The notes below the pieces were generated by a model. It had not been told where the DNA came from and made no database searches. It worked only from the letters and a program-made list of their open reading frames with translations. Shown here piece after piece: positions 1-5,735 of a stretch of DNA of 5,968 nucleotides. Numbering within the stretch: position 1 is the stretch's first letter; each line of letters starts with the position of its first letter. A program made the translations under genes and the position numbers. Source of the stretch: an uncultured Spirochaetia bacterium (GTDB lineage Bacteria; Spirochaetota; CALGPD01); assembly GCA_937960625.1 (NCBI GenBank), contig CALGPD010000169.1, positions 1 to 5,968 of the forward strand, read 5' to 3'.

Positions 1-1251
1 GAAGAAATGGAACTTGATAAAAAGTCTATTAATAAATTCGTTTTGGAACAAGAGCAGGCAAAAATCCTTAGTGAATATATAGAAACGCAAAAAGCCTATT
101 ATATCCAGTTAAATTATGCACAAACTGACGGTATGAGAAATATTAATTCCTATATAATTCTAAATACCCTTAATAGCAGTTCTAAACTTTTATTATCTAA
201 TCCTGATGCTGAGTCGTTGCAAAAAGGTGAAATTTTTAAAAAAGTGATGATTATATACTGTGGTGATTTGGAAAAACAACAAATTGATGAAAAAGTAATG
301 CTTAATTGCAAAGATTATATTATTAATCAAATTAATTCCAAAAACATAAATAAATATACAAATATCGAAGAAATTTCCACAACGCAAAAAGAAAAAGAAA
401 GAAAACAACTTTCAAAGCAAATCTCTATTGAAGAACAAAATAAAATGAAAAAACAAACCGAGGCAGTTTCTGTCGAGGTTGAAAAATTTATCGTTGACGG
501 AGTTATTGAAAACATTGGTGAACTCGTTGTAAATATGAACTTTATCAGCAGCTTAATGAGCGATATTCTTGAAGATGAAGAAGCGGATATGGATTCTGTA
601 AAAGAAAACCTTAAATTATTAAACGCGCAAGTTCAAGGCACTGCTTTAATGCTTAATACTCTTATGGATTATGCATTTGTATTACGTCTTGTCCCGTTAA
701 AACCTTTGTTTAAAAAACTGCCAAGAATTGTCAGGGATGCCGCAAGAAAAGTTAATAAACAGGTTAAGCTTGAAATAAGCGGGCAAAATATTAGAGTAGA
801 GCAGGACGTTATGCACATGCTTGAAGGTCCTATAATGCATATATTAAGAAATTGTGTCGACCATGGGATTGAGGCTCCTGAACAGAGGGCAGTTAAAGCC
901 AAAGATGAAACAGGTGTTGTCAGAATTAATGCTATGCAGGAACACCGGTTCGTGGTTATTGAAATAAGCGATGACGGTGCGGGTATCAATACTGAACGGG
1001 TTCTTAAAAAAGCTGTTGAAAAAAAACTGGTCTCTGAAACCGAAGCAAATAAAATGAACCGTGAAGAAGTTTTTAAACTGCTTTTTCATCCCGGGTTTTC
1101 AACAAAGGATAATGCAAGCGAAATATCCGGACGCGGGGTAGGTATGGATGTTGTTCTTCATGAAATGGAAAAAATCGGTGGTACTATTGAATTAGAATCT
1201 GAGCAAGACAAAGGAAGTATGTTCAGGCTGAAATTTCCTGCCAACGTATAA
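1..1251 (+). CDS. CheA-type histidine kinase, C-terminal part, no CheW-like domain (5' end outside window)
   Basis: This is the 3' part of a cytoplasmic CheA-family histidine kinase. The frame is open to the window edge (two Glu codons before the ATG at 7), and that ATG has no ribosome binding site, so the true start is probably upstream. Counting from that Met, residues about 1-120 match no domain I recognise, and 120-160 are charged and probably coiled. Residues 157-230 resemble the CheA dimerisation region (IGELVVN; LRLVP where CheA usually has MRMVP). The ATPase domain follows: N box 278-289 (HILRNCVDHGIE), G1 box DDGAG 322-326, F box FHPGFST 360-366 and G2 box GRGVGM 375-380. All nucleotide-binding motifs are intact. 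The protein stops at residue 414, just after the ATPase, so the C-terminal CheW-like P5 domain of classical CheA is absent. The phosphoacceptor HPt domain is not visible and may lie upstream. The stop is nine bases from the convergent gap stop. CheA-family membership is clear; the pathway is unknown. Confidence 0.88.
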   Translation, partial: EEMELDKKSINKFVLEQEQAKILSEYIETQKAYYIQLNYAQTDGMRNINSYIILNTLNSSSKLLLSNPDAESLQKGEIFKKVMIIYCGDLEKQQIDEKVMLNCKDYIINQINSKNINKYTNIEEISTTQKEKERKQLSKQISIEEQNKMKKQTEAVSVEVEKFIVDGVIENIGELVVNMNFISSLMSDILEDEEADMDSVKENLKLLNAQVQGTALMLNTLMDYAFVLRLVPLKPLFKKLPRIVRDAARKVNKQVKLEISGQNIRVEQDVMHMLEGPIMHILRNCVDHGIEAPEQRAVKAKDETGVVRINAMQEHRFVVIEISDDGAGINTERVLKKAVEKKLVSETEANKMNREEVFKLLFHPGFSTKDNASEISGRGVGMDVVLHEMEKIGGTIELESEQDKGSMFRLKFPANV

Positions 1252-1260
1252 AATAAACGC

Positions 1261-2232
1261 TTATTTTTTGTTATCAGCAACGAGTTTAGCAAGTTCGTAT
1301 AAGCGCCTTGAATATGCCCATTCATTATCATACCATGAGAAAACTCTGATTAAATTATTAATAACCTGAGTTAATGTTAAATCGGCAATTGATGATGAAC
1401 AGAAATTTTTTAAATCTATACTCACAAGAGGCTCTGTGGAAATTGCAAGCAATTTGATATTATTCCCGGAATATTTTTTTAATAAAGTATTTACTTTTTC
1501 AACATCAGTAATGTTTTTTATTTTAATGATTGTATCCAAACACGCTACTTTGGTTGTGGGAATTTTAAAAGAATATGCTTTGCAGGGGATGTTTGGAAAA
1601 ATTTTGCTAAACCCTGTATCTGCCTTTGTTTGCGCGGGAACAATTGACTGCGTGGAACTTCTGGATTCTCTTAAATTCCTTTTAGGGTTATCAAGTAGTG
1701 CGTTGTTAACAGTATAAGGATGAATTGTTGAGAACATTATCTTTTCAATGTTTAACTCTTCAAGCGCTTTTACAATAGGCATTAAAGCTTGGGCAGTACA
1801 TGAAGAGGCTGAAATCAATTTATGTTTATCTTTATCGTATTGTCCAGTGTTCATACCCGGAACAAGGGTAATGTCTGCTTCATCAGATGGAGAGGTTATT
1901 ATCACGGTATCTGCGCCGTTTTTCCTATGAAGGCCGGCATCTTTTTTAGAAAAGAATTTACCCGTTGATTCTATTACGATGTCAATATTTTTTAAATTTA
2001 ACTCACCAATGTCATTTGATGAATAATTAAAACGGCTGTCTTTGTAGATTAATTCGTTGTCTTTATATAGAATATGATTGTCGTTATTTACATTGAATAA
2101 ATGAGAAATAGTTTTTGCGTCGGCAAGATCATTAATTAGAAATATATTAAAATTACGGTTATTGTCATCTAAATAAGCTTTAAAAAAATTTCTGCCTATT
2201 CTGCCAAAACCGTTAATAGCAACGTTTATCAA
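1261..2232 (-). CDS. gap: Glyceraldehyde-3-phosphate dehydrogenase, divergent (NAD-type)
   Basis: GAPDH oxidises glyceraldehyde 3-phosphate to 1,3-bisphosphoglycerate in cytoplasmic glycolysis. I place the start at the TTG ending at 2232: GAGG lies six bases upstream, and the product then begins MINVAINGFGRIGRN, as the family does. A longer frame to a TTG at 2253 has no such support. The product is 323 aa, slightly short for the family. Visible features are the Rossmann glycine loop (residues 7-15), NAD-ribose Asp35 in INDL, ESTGKF (88-93), catalytic Cys145, the catalytic His171 in TIHPYT, and YDNEWAYS (301-308). Asp35 and the Pro in LLDNP favour NAD over NADP. Several near-invariant positions differ: the catalytic motif reads SSCTAQALMP rather than ASCTTNCLAP, the TGAAKA phosphate loop reads TKADT, and the usual RVPT reads KIPT. 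Both catalytic residues remain, so activity is plausible, but this may be a specialised or second copy. Confidence 0.9.
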   Translation of the reverse strand: MINVAINGFGRIGRNFFKAYLDDNNRNFNIFLINDLADAKTISHLFNVNNDNHILYKDNELIYKDSRFNYSSNDIGELNLKNIDIVIESTGKFFSKKDAGLHRKNGADTVIITSPSDEADITLVPGMNTGQYDKDKHKLISASSCTAQALMPIVKALEELNIEKIMFSTIHPYTVNNALLDNPKRNLRESRSSTQSIVPAQTKADTGFSKIFPNIPCKAYSFKIPTTKVACLDTIIKIKNITDVEKVNTLLKKYSGNNIKLLAISTEPLVSIDLKNFCSSSIADLTLTQVINNLIRVFSWYDNEWAYSRRLYELAKLVADNKK

Positions 2233-2238
2233 TTTAAA

Positions 2239-2242
2239 CCTC
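2239..2242 (-). promoter_or_regulatory. Ribosome binding site of gap (decides TTG start)
   Basis: GAGG on the minus strand sits six bases before the TTG codon at 2230-2232. It is the only good Shine-Dalgarno match near the N-terminus, and it places the start seven codons inside the longest open frame, exactly where GAPDH homology begins. Confidence 0.7.
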
Positions 2243-2244
2243 AA

Positions 2245-2265
2245 AGTTATCAACGAGTTATCAAC
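2245..2265. repeat. Tandem 10-bp direct repeat in the gap leader
   Basis: AGTTATCAAC occurs at 2245-2254 and again at 2256-2265, 11 bp apart, which is about one helical turn. The pair lies in the probable 5' leader of gap, immediately upstream of its ribosome binding site. Each copy contains TTATCAAC; the second continues to TTATCAACA, one base from the DnaA-box consensus TTATNCACA. It could be a protein-binding site on one face of the helix, but no binder can be named. Confidence 0.5.
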
Positions 2266-2298
2266 AACGAATCATTAACTCAAAATAAAATTATGCAG

Positions 2299-2326
2299 AT
2301 GTTAAAATACTAAATCACGGTGTCAA
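2299..2326 (-). promoter_or_regulatory. Probable sigma-70-type promoter of gap
   Basis: On the minus strand there is a perfect -35 TTGACA (2321-2326), a 16-bp spacer and a -10 TAACAT (2299-2304, 4 of 6 consensus bases). Transcription would start near 2291, giving a leader of about 60 nt that includes the tandem repeat and the ribosome binding site. The -35 is strong; the -10 and slightly short spacer are only fair. Confidence 0.45.
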
Positions 2327-2456
2327 AAGCAAATTATGTTTCATATTTGTTAAATTGTAAGGCCAGCAATACAGTGCCGGTATTTTATCTATTATTGTTT
2401 TTGGAAAATATTAAATAAATGTGTGTTTCCATAACTTTGAATTTTATAATAATAGT

Positions 2457-2461
2457 AGGAG
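2457..2461 (+). promoter_or_regulatory. Ribosome binding site of msrA (decides ATG start at 2469)
   Basis: AGGAG lies seven bases before the ATG at 2469. This start gives a clean lipoprotein signal peptide. The upstream in-frame ATG at 2421 would add 16 polar residues ahead of the signal and has no Shine-Dalgarno. A TATAAT at 2445-2450 is too close to the ribosome binding site to be a convincing -10, and I see no strong promoter for msrA. Confidence 0.75.
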
Positions 2462-2468
2462 TAAAATT

Positions 2469-3092
2469 ATGATAAAAAAATCTATAAAAATATTATTGAT
2501 AATTTTAATTTTCGTTTCCTGTACAACGAATAATTCTTCTAGCGAAAAAAACGTTAATATAAAAGACTTTTCTAAATATTCAACTGCAACTTTTGCGGGC
2601 GGATGTTTTTGGTGTATGGAACCGCCTTTTGATAATCTTAAAGGGGTAAAAGCAACCATAGCAGGATATTCAGGAGGAACGGGTAAAAACCCAACTTATA
2701 ACGATTACGTTTCTAAGGGTTATATTGAAGCCGTTCAAATTAAGTATGATCCAAAATTTGTAACTTATGAAAAACTGTTATCTGTTTTTTGGCGTAATAT
2801 CGATCCTACTGACCCGTCCGGCCAGTTTTATGATAGAGGCCATGGATACATAACAGCGGTATTTTATCATAACGAAAATCAAAGAAAGCTGGCTGTAAAA
2901 TCAAAAAATGAACTTGAAAAATCCAAAAGGTTTGATAAACCAATTGCAACGAAAATTATAAGGTTTAAAAACTTTTATAAGGCAGAAGAACATCATCAGG
3001 ATTTTTATAAAAAGAATCCGTCAAGGTATTACGGATACCATAAAGGGTCCGGCAGAGAGCAATTTAAAAAAGATTATTGGCCGGAGAAGTAA
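2469..3092 (+). CDS. msrA: Peptide methionine sulfoxide reductase MsrA, predicted lipoprotein
   Basis: MsrA reduces methionine-S-sulfoxide in oxidised proteins back to methionine using a catalytic cysteine. From the ATG at 2469 the product is 207 aa. Residues 1-17 are a lipoprotein-type signal (two Lys, a run of Ile/Leu, then FVSC), with Cys18 as the probable lipidated residue. A short Asn/Ser linker follows, then the MsrA domain from about residue 38 to the end. The active site is GCFWCME with catalytic Cys46; other family marks are GYSGG (66-70), NPTY (74-77), a Glu at 87 in IEAVQIKYDP, DPTDPSGQF (112-120), EEHHQDFY (173-180) and the final GSGR (193-196). The only cysteines in the mature protein besides Cys18 are Cys46 and Cys49, so Cys49 is the sole candidate for resolving within the chain. 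Envelope location is inferred from the signal. The gene converges on the 59-bp regulator fragment, two bases past its stop. Confidence 0.94.
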   Translation: MIKKSIKILLIILIFVSCTTNNSSSEKNVNIKDFSKYSTATFAGGCFWCMEPPFDNLKGVKATIAGYSGGTGKNPTYNDYVSKGYIEAVQIKYDPKFVTYEKLLSVFWRNIDPTDPSGQFYDRGHGYITAVFYHNENQRKLAVKSKNELEKSKRFDKPIATKIIRFKNFYKAEEHHQDFYKKNPSRYYGYHKGSGREQFKKDYWPEK

Positions 3093-3094
3093 GG

Positions 3095-3153
3095 TTACTC
3101 ATCCCTGTCCACACCATCGCTATGGTATTCCTCAAGTTTGCGGTGAAGAGTTT
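3095..3153 (-). pseudogene. Displaced 3' fragment of the sigma-54 response regulator gene
   Basis: These 59 bases repeat the last 59 bases of the response regulator gene at 4222-4280 in the same orientation, with 56 of 59 identical. Read on the minus strand in the regulator's frame, they still encode the end of its Fis-type helix and tail (RKLEEYHSDGVDRDE) and a TAA stop. Two differences are silent (GGC/GGT Gly and ACC/ACT Thr); the third changes Ser to Arg. The similarity stops abruptly at 3153, where the regulator sequence is not continued. The fragment has no start and is not expected to be translated. Its stop lies two bases from the msrA stop, a tight convergent arrangement typical of this window. 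That suggests this copy marks the regulator's original end and that the rhuM segment was inserted later. Confidence 0.85.
3095..3153. repeat. Direct repeat, left copy, flanking the rhuM segment
   Basis: This is the left member of a 59-bp direct repeat whose right member is 4222-4280. There are three mismatches and no gaps. The two copies bracket the segment that contains rhuM, so recombination between them would remove about 1,127 bp and restore a full-length regulator frame. Confidence 0.9.
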
Positions 3154-3178
3154 AAATACAAGTAAAATCAAAGTAGGA

Positions 3179-4189
3179 TTAATTTTTATGTAGGAATTTT
3201 TTTATTTCTTTGTCAAAATCGCTTTCGAATTCCTTATCTTGTTTAATTCTAAATTTTTCATATTCATTTTCAGCAAGTTTTTTTGCTGTTTCAGATGATA
3301 CTTTTCCTGGATTATTAAGGATTTCATACTCATTAAAATTTAGAAAAGCATTAAGTTTTTTAATCCAATCTTTCATTGTCATTATAATGTGTTTTTCGGC
3401 TTGTAATTCAGCGTAATCAAGGTACATTGTCACTATACGGTTCAGGGCTTTTATTTCTTTTTCATTCAAATAATTTTTTGCAATACTTACATCTGATTTT
3501 AATATTTTACCTTCAGGAGCGTTTTTCCATGTAGTTAATCCCATATGCTTTTTTTCTGAATTTGCTCTTTTATTGATAATTTCTGCTGCTGTATTGCCGG
3601 TAATTGCCCAATGAAGCTTGTTTTGTACAGTTGCATAAAAATTTTTAGTTACCGGAGATTTAGGGTCGTAATCGCTACTGCATTCCGCATAAATATCGGT
3701 AATTTTTTGATAAAAGCGTCTTTCAGAAGCCCGAATTTCCCTGACTTTTTCTAAAAGTTCATCAAAGTAATCTTTGCCGAAATAACTTCCTTGTTTTAAC
3801 CTTTTGTCGTCAATGATAAAACCTTTTATAATATATTCTTTTAACGTTTTCGTAGCCCAAATCCTGAATTGCGTTGCTTCGTAAGAATTTACACGGTAGC
3901 CTACTGAAATAATTGTATCAAGATTATAAAAGTTGGTTAAATATTTTTTTCCATCATTCGCAGTTATTCGAATTTTTCGAATAACTGAATCTTCATTGAG
4001 TTCTTTGGATTTGAAAATTTCTTTTAAGTGGTAATTAATTGTATTGACTTCAACGTTAAAAAGTTCAGCTATTTTTTTTTGATTAAGCCAGAAAGTTTCA
4101 TCAAAGAAAAATACTTCAATTTTAACATCGCTTTTATCCGTTGTATATAACAGGAAATCACTTTGTTTAGGTGCTTTTTCACTTTCCAT
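3179..4189 (-). CDS. RhuM-family protein (virulence RhuM family, function unknown)
   Basis: The product is a RhuM-family protein (named after rhuM of Salmonella pathogenicity island 3). The biochemical role of the family is not established, so I assign none. I prefer the ATG at 4189 (336 aa): GGA lies seven bases upstream, whereas the TTG at 4201 (340 aa) has no ribosome binding site. Residues from the ATG: about 35-60 form a helix-turn-helix-like segment (WLNQKKIAELFNV, then VNTINYHLKEIF). Residues 86-125 (FYNLDTIISVGYRVNS, then EATQFRIWATKTLKEYI) resemble the Bro-N/ANT DNA-binding domain of phage antirepressors. About 137-280 are the conserved RhuM core (FGKDYFDELL, IRASERRFYQKI, VQNKLHWAITG, MGLTTWKNAP, LNRIVTMYLDYAELQAE). 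The rest is a charged helical tail. The protein appears full length and intact. It lies 32 bases downstream of the regulator on the same strand, so it is probably transcribed with it, and it is bracketed by the 59-bp repeat, a sign of recent insertion. Confidence 0.9.
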   Translation of the reverse strand: MESEKAPKQSDFLLYTTDKSDVKIEVFFFDETFWLNQKKIAELFNVEVNTINYHLKEIFKSKELNEDSVIRKIRITANDGKKYLTNFYNLDTIISVGYRVNSYEATQFRIWATKTLKEYIIKGFIIDDKRLKQGSYFGKDYFDELLEKVREIRASERRFYQKITDIYAECSSDYDPKSPVTKNFYATVQNKLHWAITGNTAAEIINKRANSEKKHMGLTTWKNAPEGKILKSDVSIAKNYLNEKEIKALNRIVTMYLDYAELQAEKHIIMTMKDWIKKLNAFLNFNEYEILNNPGKVSSETAKKLAENEYEKFRIKQDKEFESDFDKEIKKFLHKN

Positions 4190-4221
4190 TTTTCTATCCA
4201 ACTGTTTTTATCATTGGAGAT

Positions 4222-4280
4222 TTACTCATCACTGTCCACGCCATCGCTATGGTATTCCTCAAGTTTGCGGTGAAGGGTTT
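4222..4280. repeat. Direct repeat, right copy, at the 3' end of the response regulator gene
   Basis: This is the right member of the 59-bp direct repeat, in frame as the last 18 codons, part of a nineteenth and the stop codon of the regulator. It covers the end of the recognition helix of the Fis-type DNA-binding domain and the acidic tail. If the insert brought its own copy of the target's 3' end, this is the imported copy. Confidence 0.9.
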
Positions 4281-5586
4281 TACGCCCTATTTTTAGTATT
4301 TCAGCGGCACGGGACTTATTCCCTTTGGTCATGGCAAGTGTTGCAAGTATAACGCGTTTTTCTGCCTCTGCAAGAGTGATGCCTGTATCAAGTGAAATTG
4401 TATTTGTTTCCTGATTATCTTTAATGAAACCGGGAAGATTTTCTTCTGAAATTGTACTGCCTTTGCACATAACAACAGCGCCTTCGATAATGTTTCTAAG
4501 TTCACGCACATTACCCGGCCAGGAATATCCTTCAAGCATTGCCATGGCTTTAGGGGAAACATTCATTTTGCTCTTTCCGTTAATTTCTGCAAACTCTTTA
4601 ACAAAAGCATCAACGAGTAAGGGTATGTCGCTTTTTCTTTCTTTTAGTTTAGGCATTGTAATTGAAATTACTTTCAAGCGGTAATATAAATCTTCACGGA
4701 AATTTCCATTTTTCACTTCTTCGTGTAAGTCTCTGTTTGTTGCTGCTATAATTCTAACATCGACGTGTAAAGGTTTAACTCCTCCCACGCGGTCAAATTC
4801 CTTTTCCTGAATTACTCTTAATAGCTTAACTTGTGTAGCTTGAGAGACTTCGCCTATTTCATCCAGGAATATTGTGCCTCCATCAGCAGCTTCAAATTTC
4901 CCCTTTTTTTGGTTAATTGCTCCCGTAAAAGAGCCTTTTTCATGCCCAAATAGTTCAGATTCAAGTAAATTTTCGTTCAATGCAGCACAGTGAACTTTTA
5001 TTAAGGGTTTATCTTTCCTGTCAGATAGATTGTGTATCGCATTAGCAATGAGCTCTTTACCTGTTCCTGAATCCCCTTCAACTAATACGTTGGCTTTACT
5101 GGGTGCGACCTGTTTAACTATCTCAAATACGTTTTGAATTGGCTGGGAAGTTCCTATTATGTTTTCAAACGAGTATTTTTCATATATTTTTTTCTTTAAC
5201 TCTTTATTTTCTTGTTTTAAGTCATAGTTTTCGATTGCGCGTTCAACTGAAAGTGTTATTTTATCAAGATTGACTGGTTTTGTAAAAAAGTCGAAAGCTC
5301 CTTTTCGCATTACATCAACCGCGTTTTGCAGGGTTCCATGACCGGTTAAAATAATAACGGGAATATTAGGGTATAAATTTCTTGCATTATCCAGAAATTC
5401 TTCTCCCGACATATTGGGCATTTTCAAATCGCAAATTACAATATCCGCTCCGTTTGTAGAAAGGACGTTAAGCCCCTGATTTCCGTCTTCTGCGGTAAAA
5501 ACTTCAAATCCATCGAGTTCAAAGGATTTTTTCAATCCTTCACGTATGTTTTTTTCATCATCGATAACGAGTAGTTTTCTTTTCAT
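4222..5586 (-). CDS. Sigma-54-dependent response regulator, NtrC/AtoC type
   Basis: This is a complete 454-aa NtrC-family regulator that, once phosphorylated, remodels sigma-54 RNA polymerase by ATP hydrolysis to open promoters. The receiver domain (1-120) has the acidic pocket Asp9/Asp10, phosphoacceptor Asp53 (CDLKMP), Thr81 and Lys103 (FTKP). A coiled linker (122-138) leads to the AAA+ domain (about 140-370): Walker A GDSGTGKE 171-178, the sigma-54 contact loop GSFTGA 218-223 (Ser for the usual first Ala; Phe and Thr kept), Walker B TIFLDE 238-243, and arginine-finger region FREDLYYRL 296-304. WPGNVREL (356-363) follows. A Fis-type helix-turn-helix lies at 417-445 (NKSRAAEILKIGRKTLHRKL). 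The ATG at 5586 is preceded by AGGGTG at four bases. The last 59 bp, stop included, are duplicated at 3095-3153. The partner kinase is not adjacent; the CheA-like protein at the left end is not an evident partner. Target genes cannot be inferred. Confidence 0.95.
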   Translation of the reverse strand: MKRKLLVIDDEKNIREGLKKSFELDGFEVFTAEDGNQGLNVLSTNGADIVICDLKMPNMSGEEFLDNARNLYPNIPVIILTGHGTLQNAVDVMRKGAFDFFTKPVNLDKITLSVERAIENYDLKQENKELKKKIYEKYSFENIIGTSQPIQNVFEIVKQVAPSKANVLVEGDSGTGKELIANAIHNLSDRKDKPLIKVHCAALNENLLESELFGHEKGSFTGAINQKKGKFEAADGGTIFLDEIGEVSQATQVKLLRVIQEKEFDRVGGVKPLHVDVRIIAATNRDLHEEVKNGNFREDLYYRLKVISITMPKLKERKSDIPLLVDAFVKEFAEINGKSKMNVSPKAMAMLEGYSWPGNVRELRNIIEGAVVMCKGSTISEENLPGFIKDNQETNTISLDTGITLAEAEKRVILATLAMTKGNKSRAAEILKIGRKTLHRKLEEYHSDGVDSDE

Positions 5587-5634
5587 AATACACCCTAATT
5601 GAAGTATTTTGGATTTTTAGTTACTAATTTGACT

Positions 5635-5661
5635 ATTATAAATATAATTTAATTAATTAAA
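5635..5661 (-). promoter_or_regulatory. Possible promoter of the response regulator gene
   Basis: On the minus strand a perfect -10 TATAAT lies at 5635-5640, about 48 bases before the regulator ATG. The -35 at the right spacing (near GTTTTA) is a poor match. A 14-bp palindrome, TTTAATTAATTAAA (5648-5661), fills the spacer and could be an operator or simply AT-rich sequence. I see no sigma-54 -24/-12 element here. Confidence 0.35.
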
Positions 5662-5666
5662 ACGAA

Positions 5667-5705
5667 AAACGGATAACTTAAAATATTATTAAAAGTTATC
5701 CGTTT
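5667..5705 (-). terminator. Probable intrinsic terminator of the glutaredoxin-like gene
   Basis: A perfect 13-bp inverted repeat (AAACGGATAACTT at 5667-5679 and its complement at 5693-5705) has a 13-nt AT-rich loop. On the minus strand it is followed by a T-rich run (TTCGTTTT), whereas on the plus strand it is followed by GGGGG. It therefore fits termination of minus-strand transcription leaving the gene that stops at 5736, about 30 bases upstream. It would also insulate the regulator promoter just beyond. Confidence 0.65.
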
Positions 5706-5735
5706 GGGGGTCTTGGCATTAGTTTTAAGGGATTT

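Noticed and set aside
669..1089. Minus-strand open frames of 81-106 codons inside the CheA-like gene
   Set aside because: They lie opposite well-conserved kinase motifs, have no recognisable domains and are antisense shadows.
1250..1267. AAAATAA/TTATTTT inverted repeat over the convergent stops of the CheA-like and gap genes
   Set aside because: The seven-pair stem contains no G or C and overlaps two stop codons. It is too weak to call a terminator.
1436..1930. Plus-strand open frames inside gap
   Set aside because: They are antisense to a clearly conserved GAPDH and have no domain content or ribosome binding sites I can support.
2233..2253. TTG at 2253 as the gap start
   Set aside because: It adds seven residues not typical of GAPDH and lacks the GAGG that precedes the TTG at 2232.
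2421..2468. Upstream ATG at 2421 as the msrA start
   Set aside because: It lacks a ribosome binding site and would put 16 polar residues before a clear signal peptide. The ATG at 2469 has AGGAG at seven bases.
3108..3123. Short hairpin (ACCAT, loop CGCT, ATGGT) in the duplicated fragment as a terminator between msrA and rhuM
   Set aside because: The five-pair stem has no T-tract. The same sequence is coding in the right copy, so it arises from the protein sequence.
4202..4260. A promoter for rhuM inside the regulator's 3' end (TGGACA followed by TGATAA)
   Set aside because: The spacer is 19 bp and the -10 match is poor, so it cannot be told from chance in AT-rich DNA.
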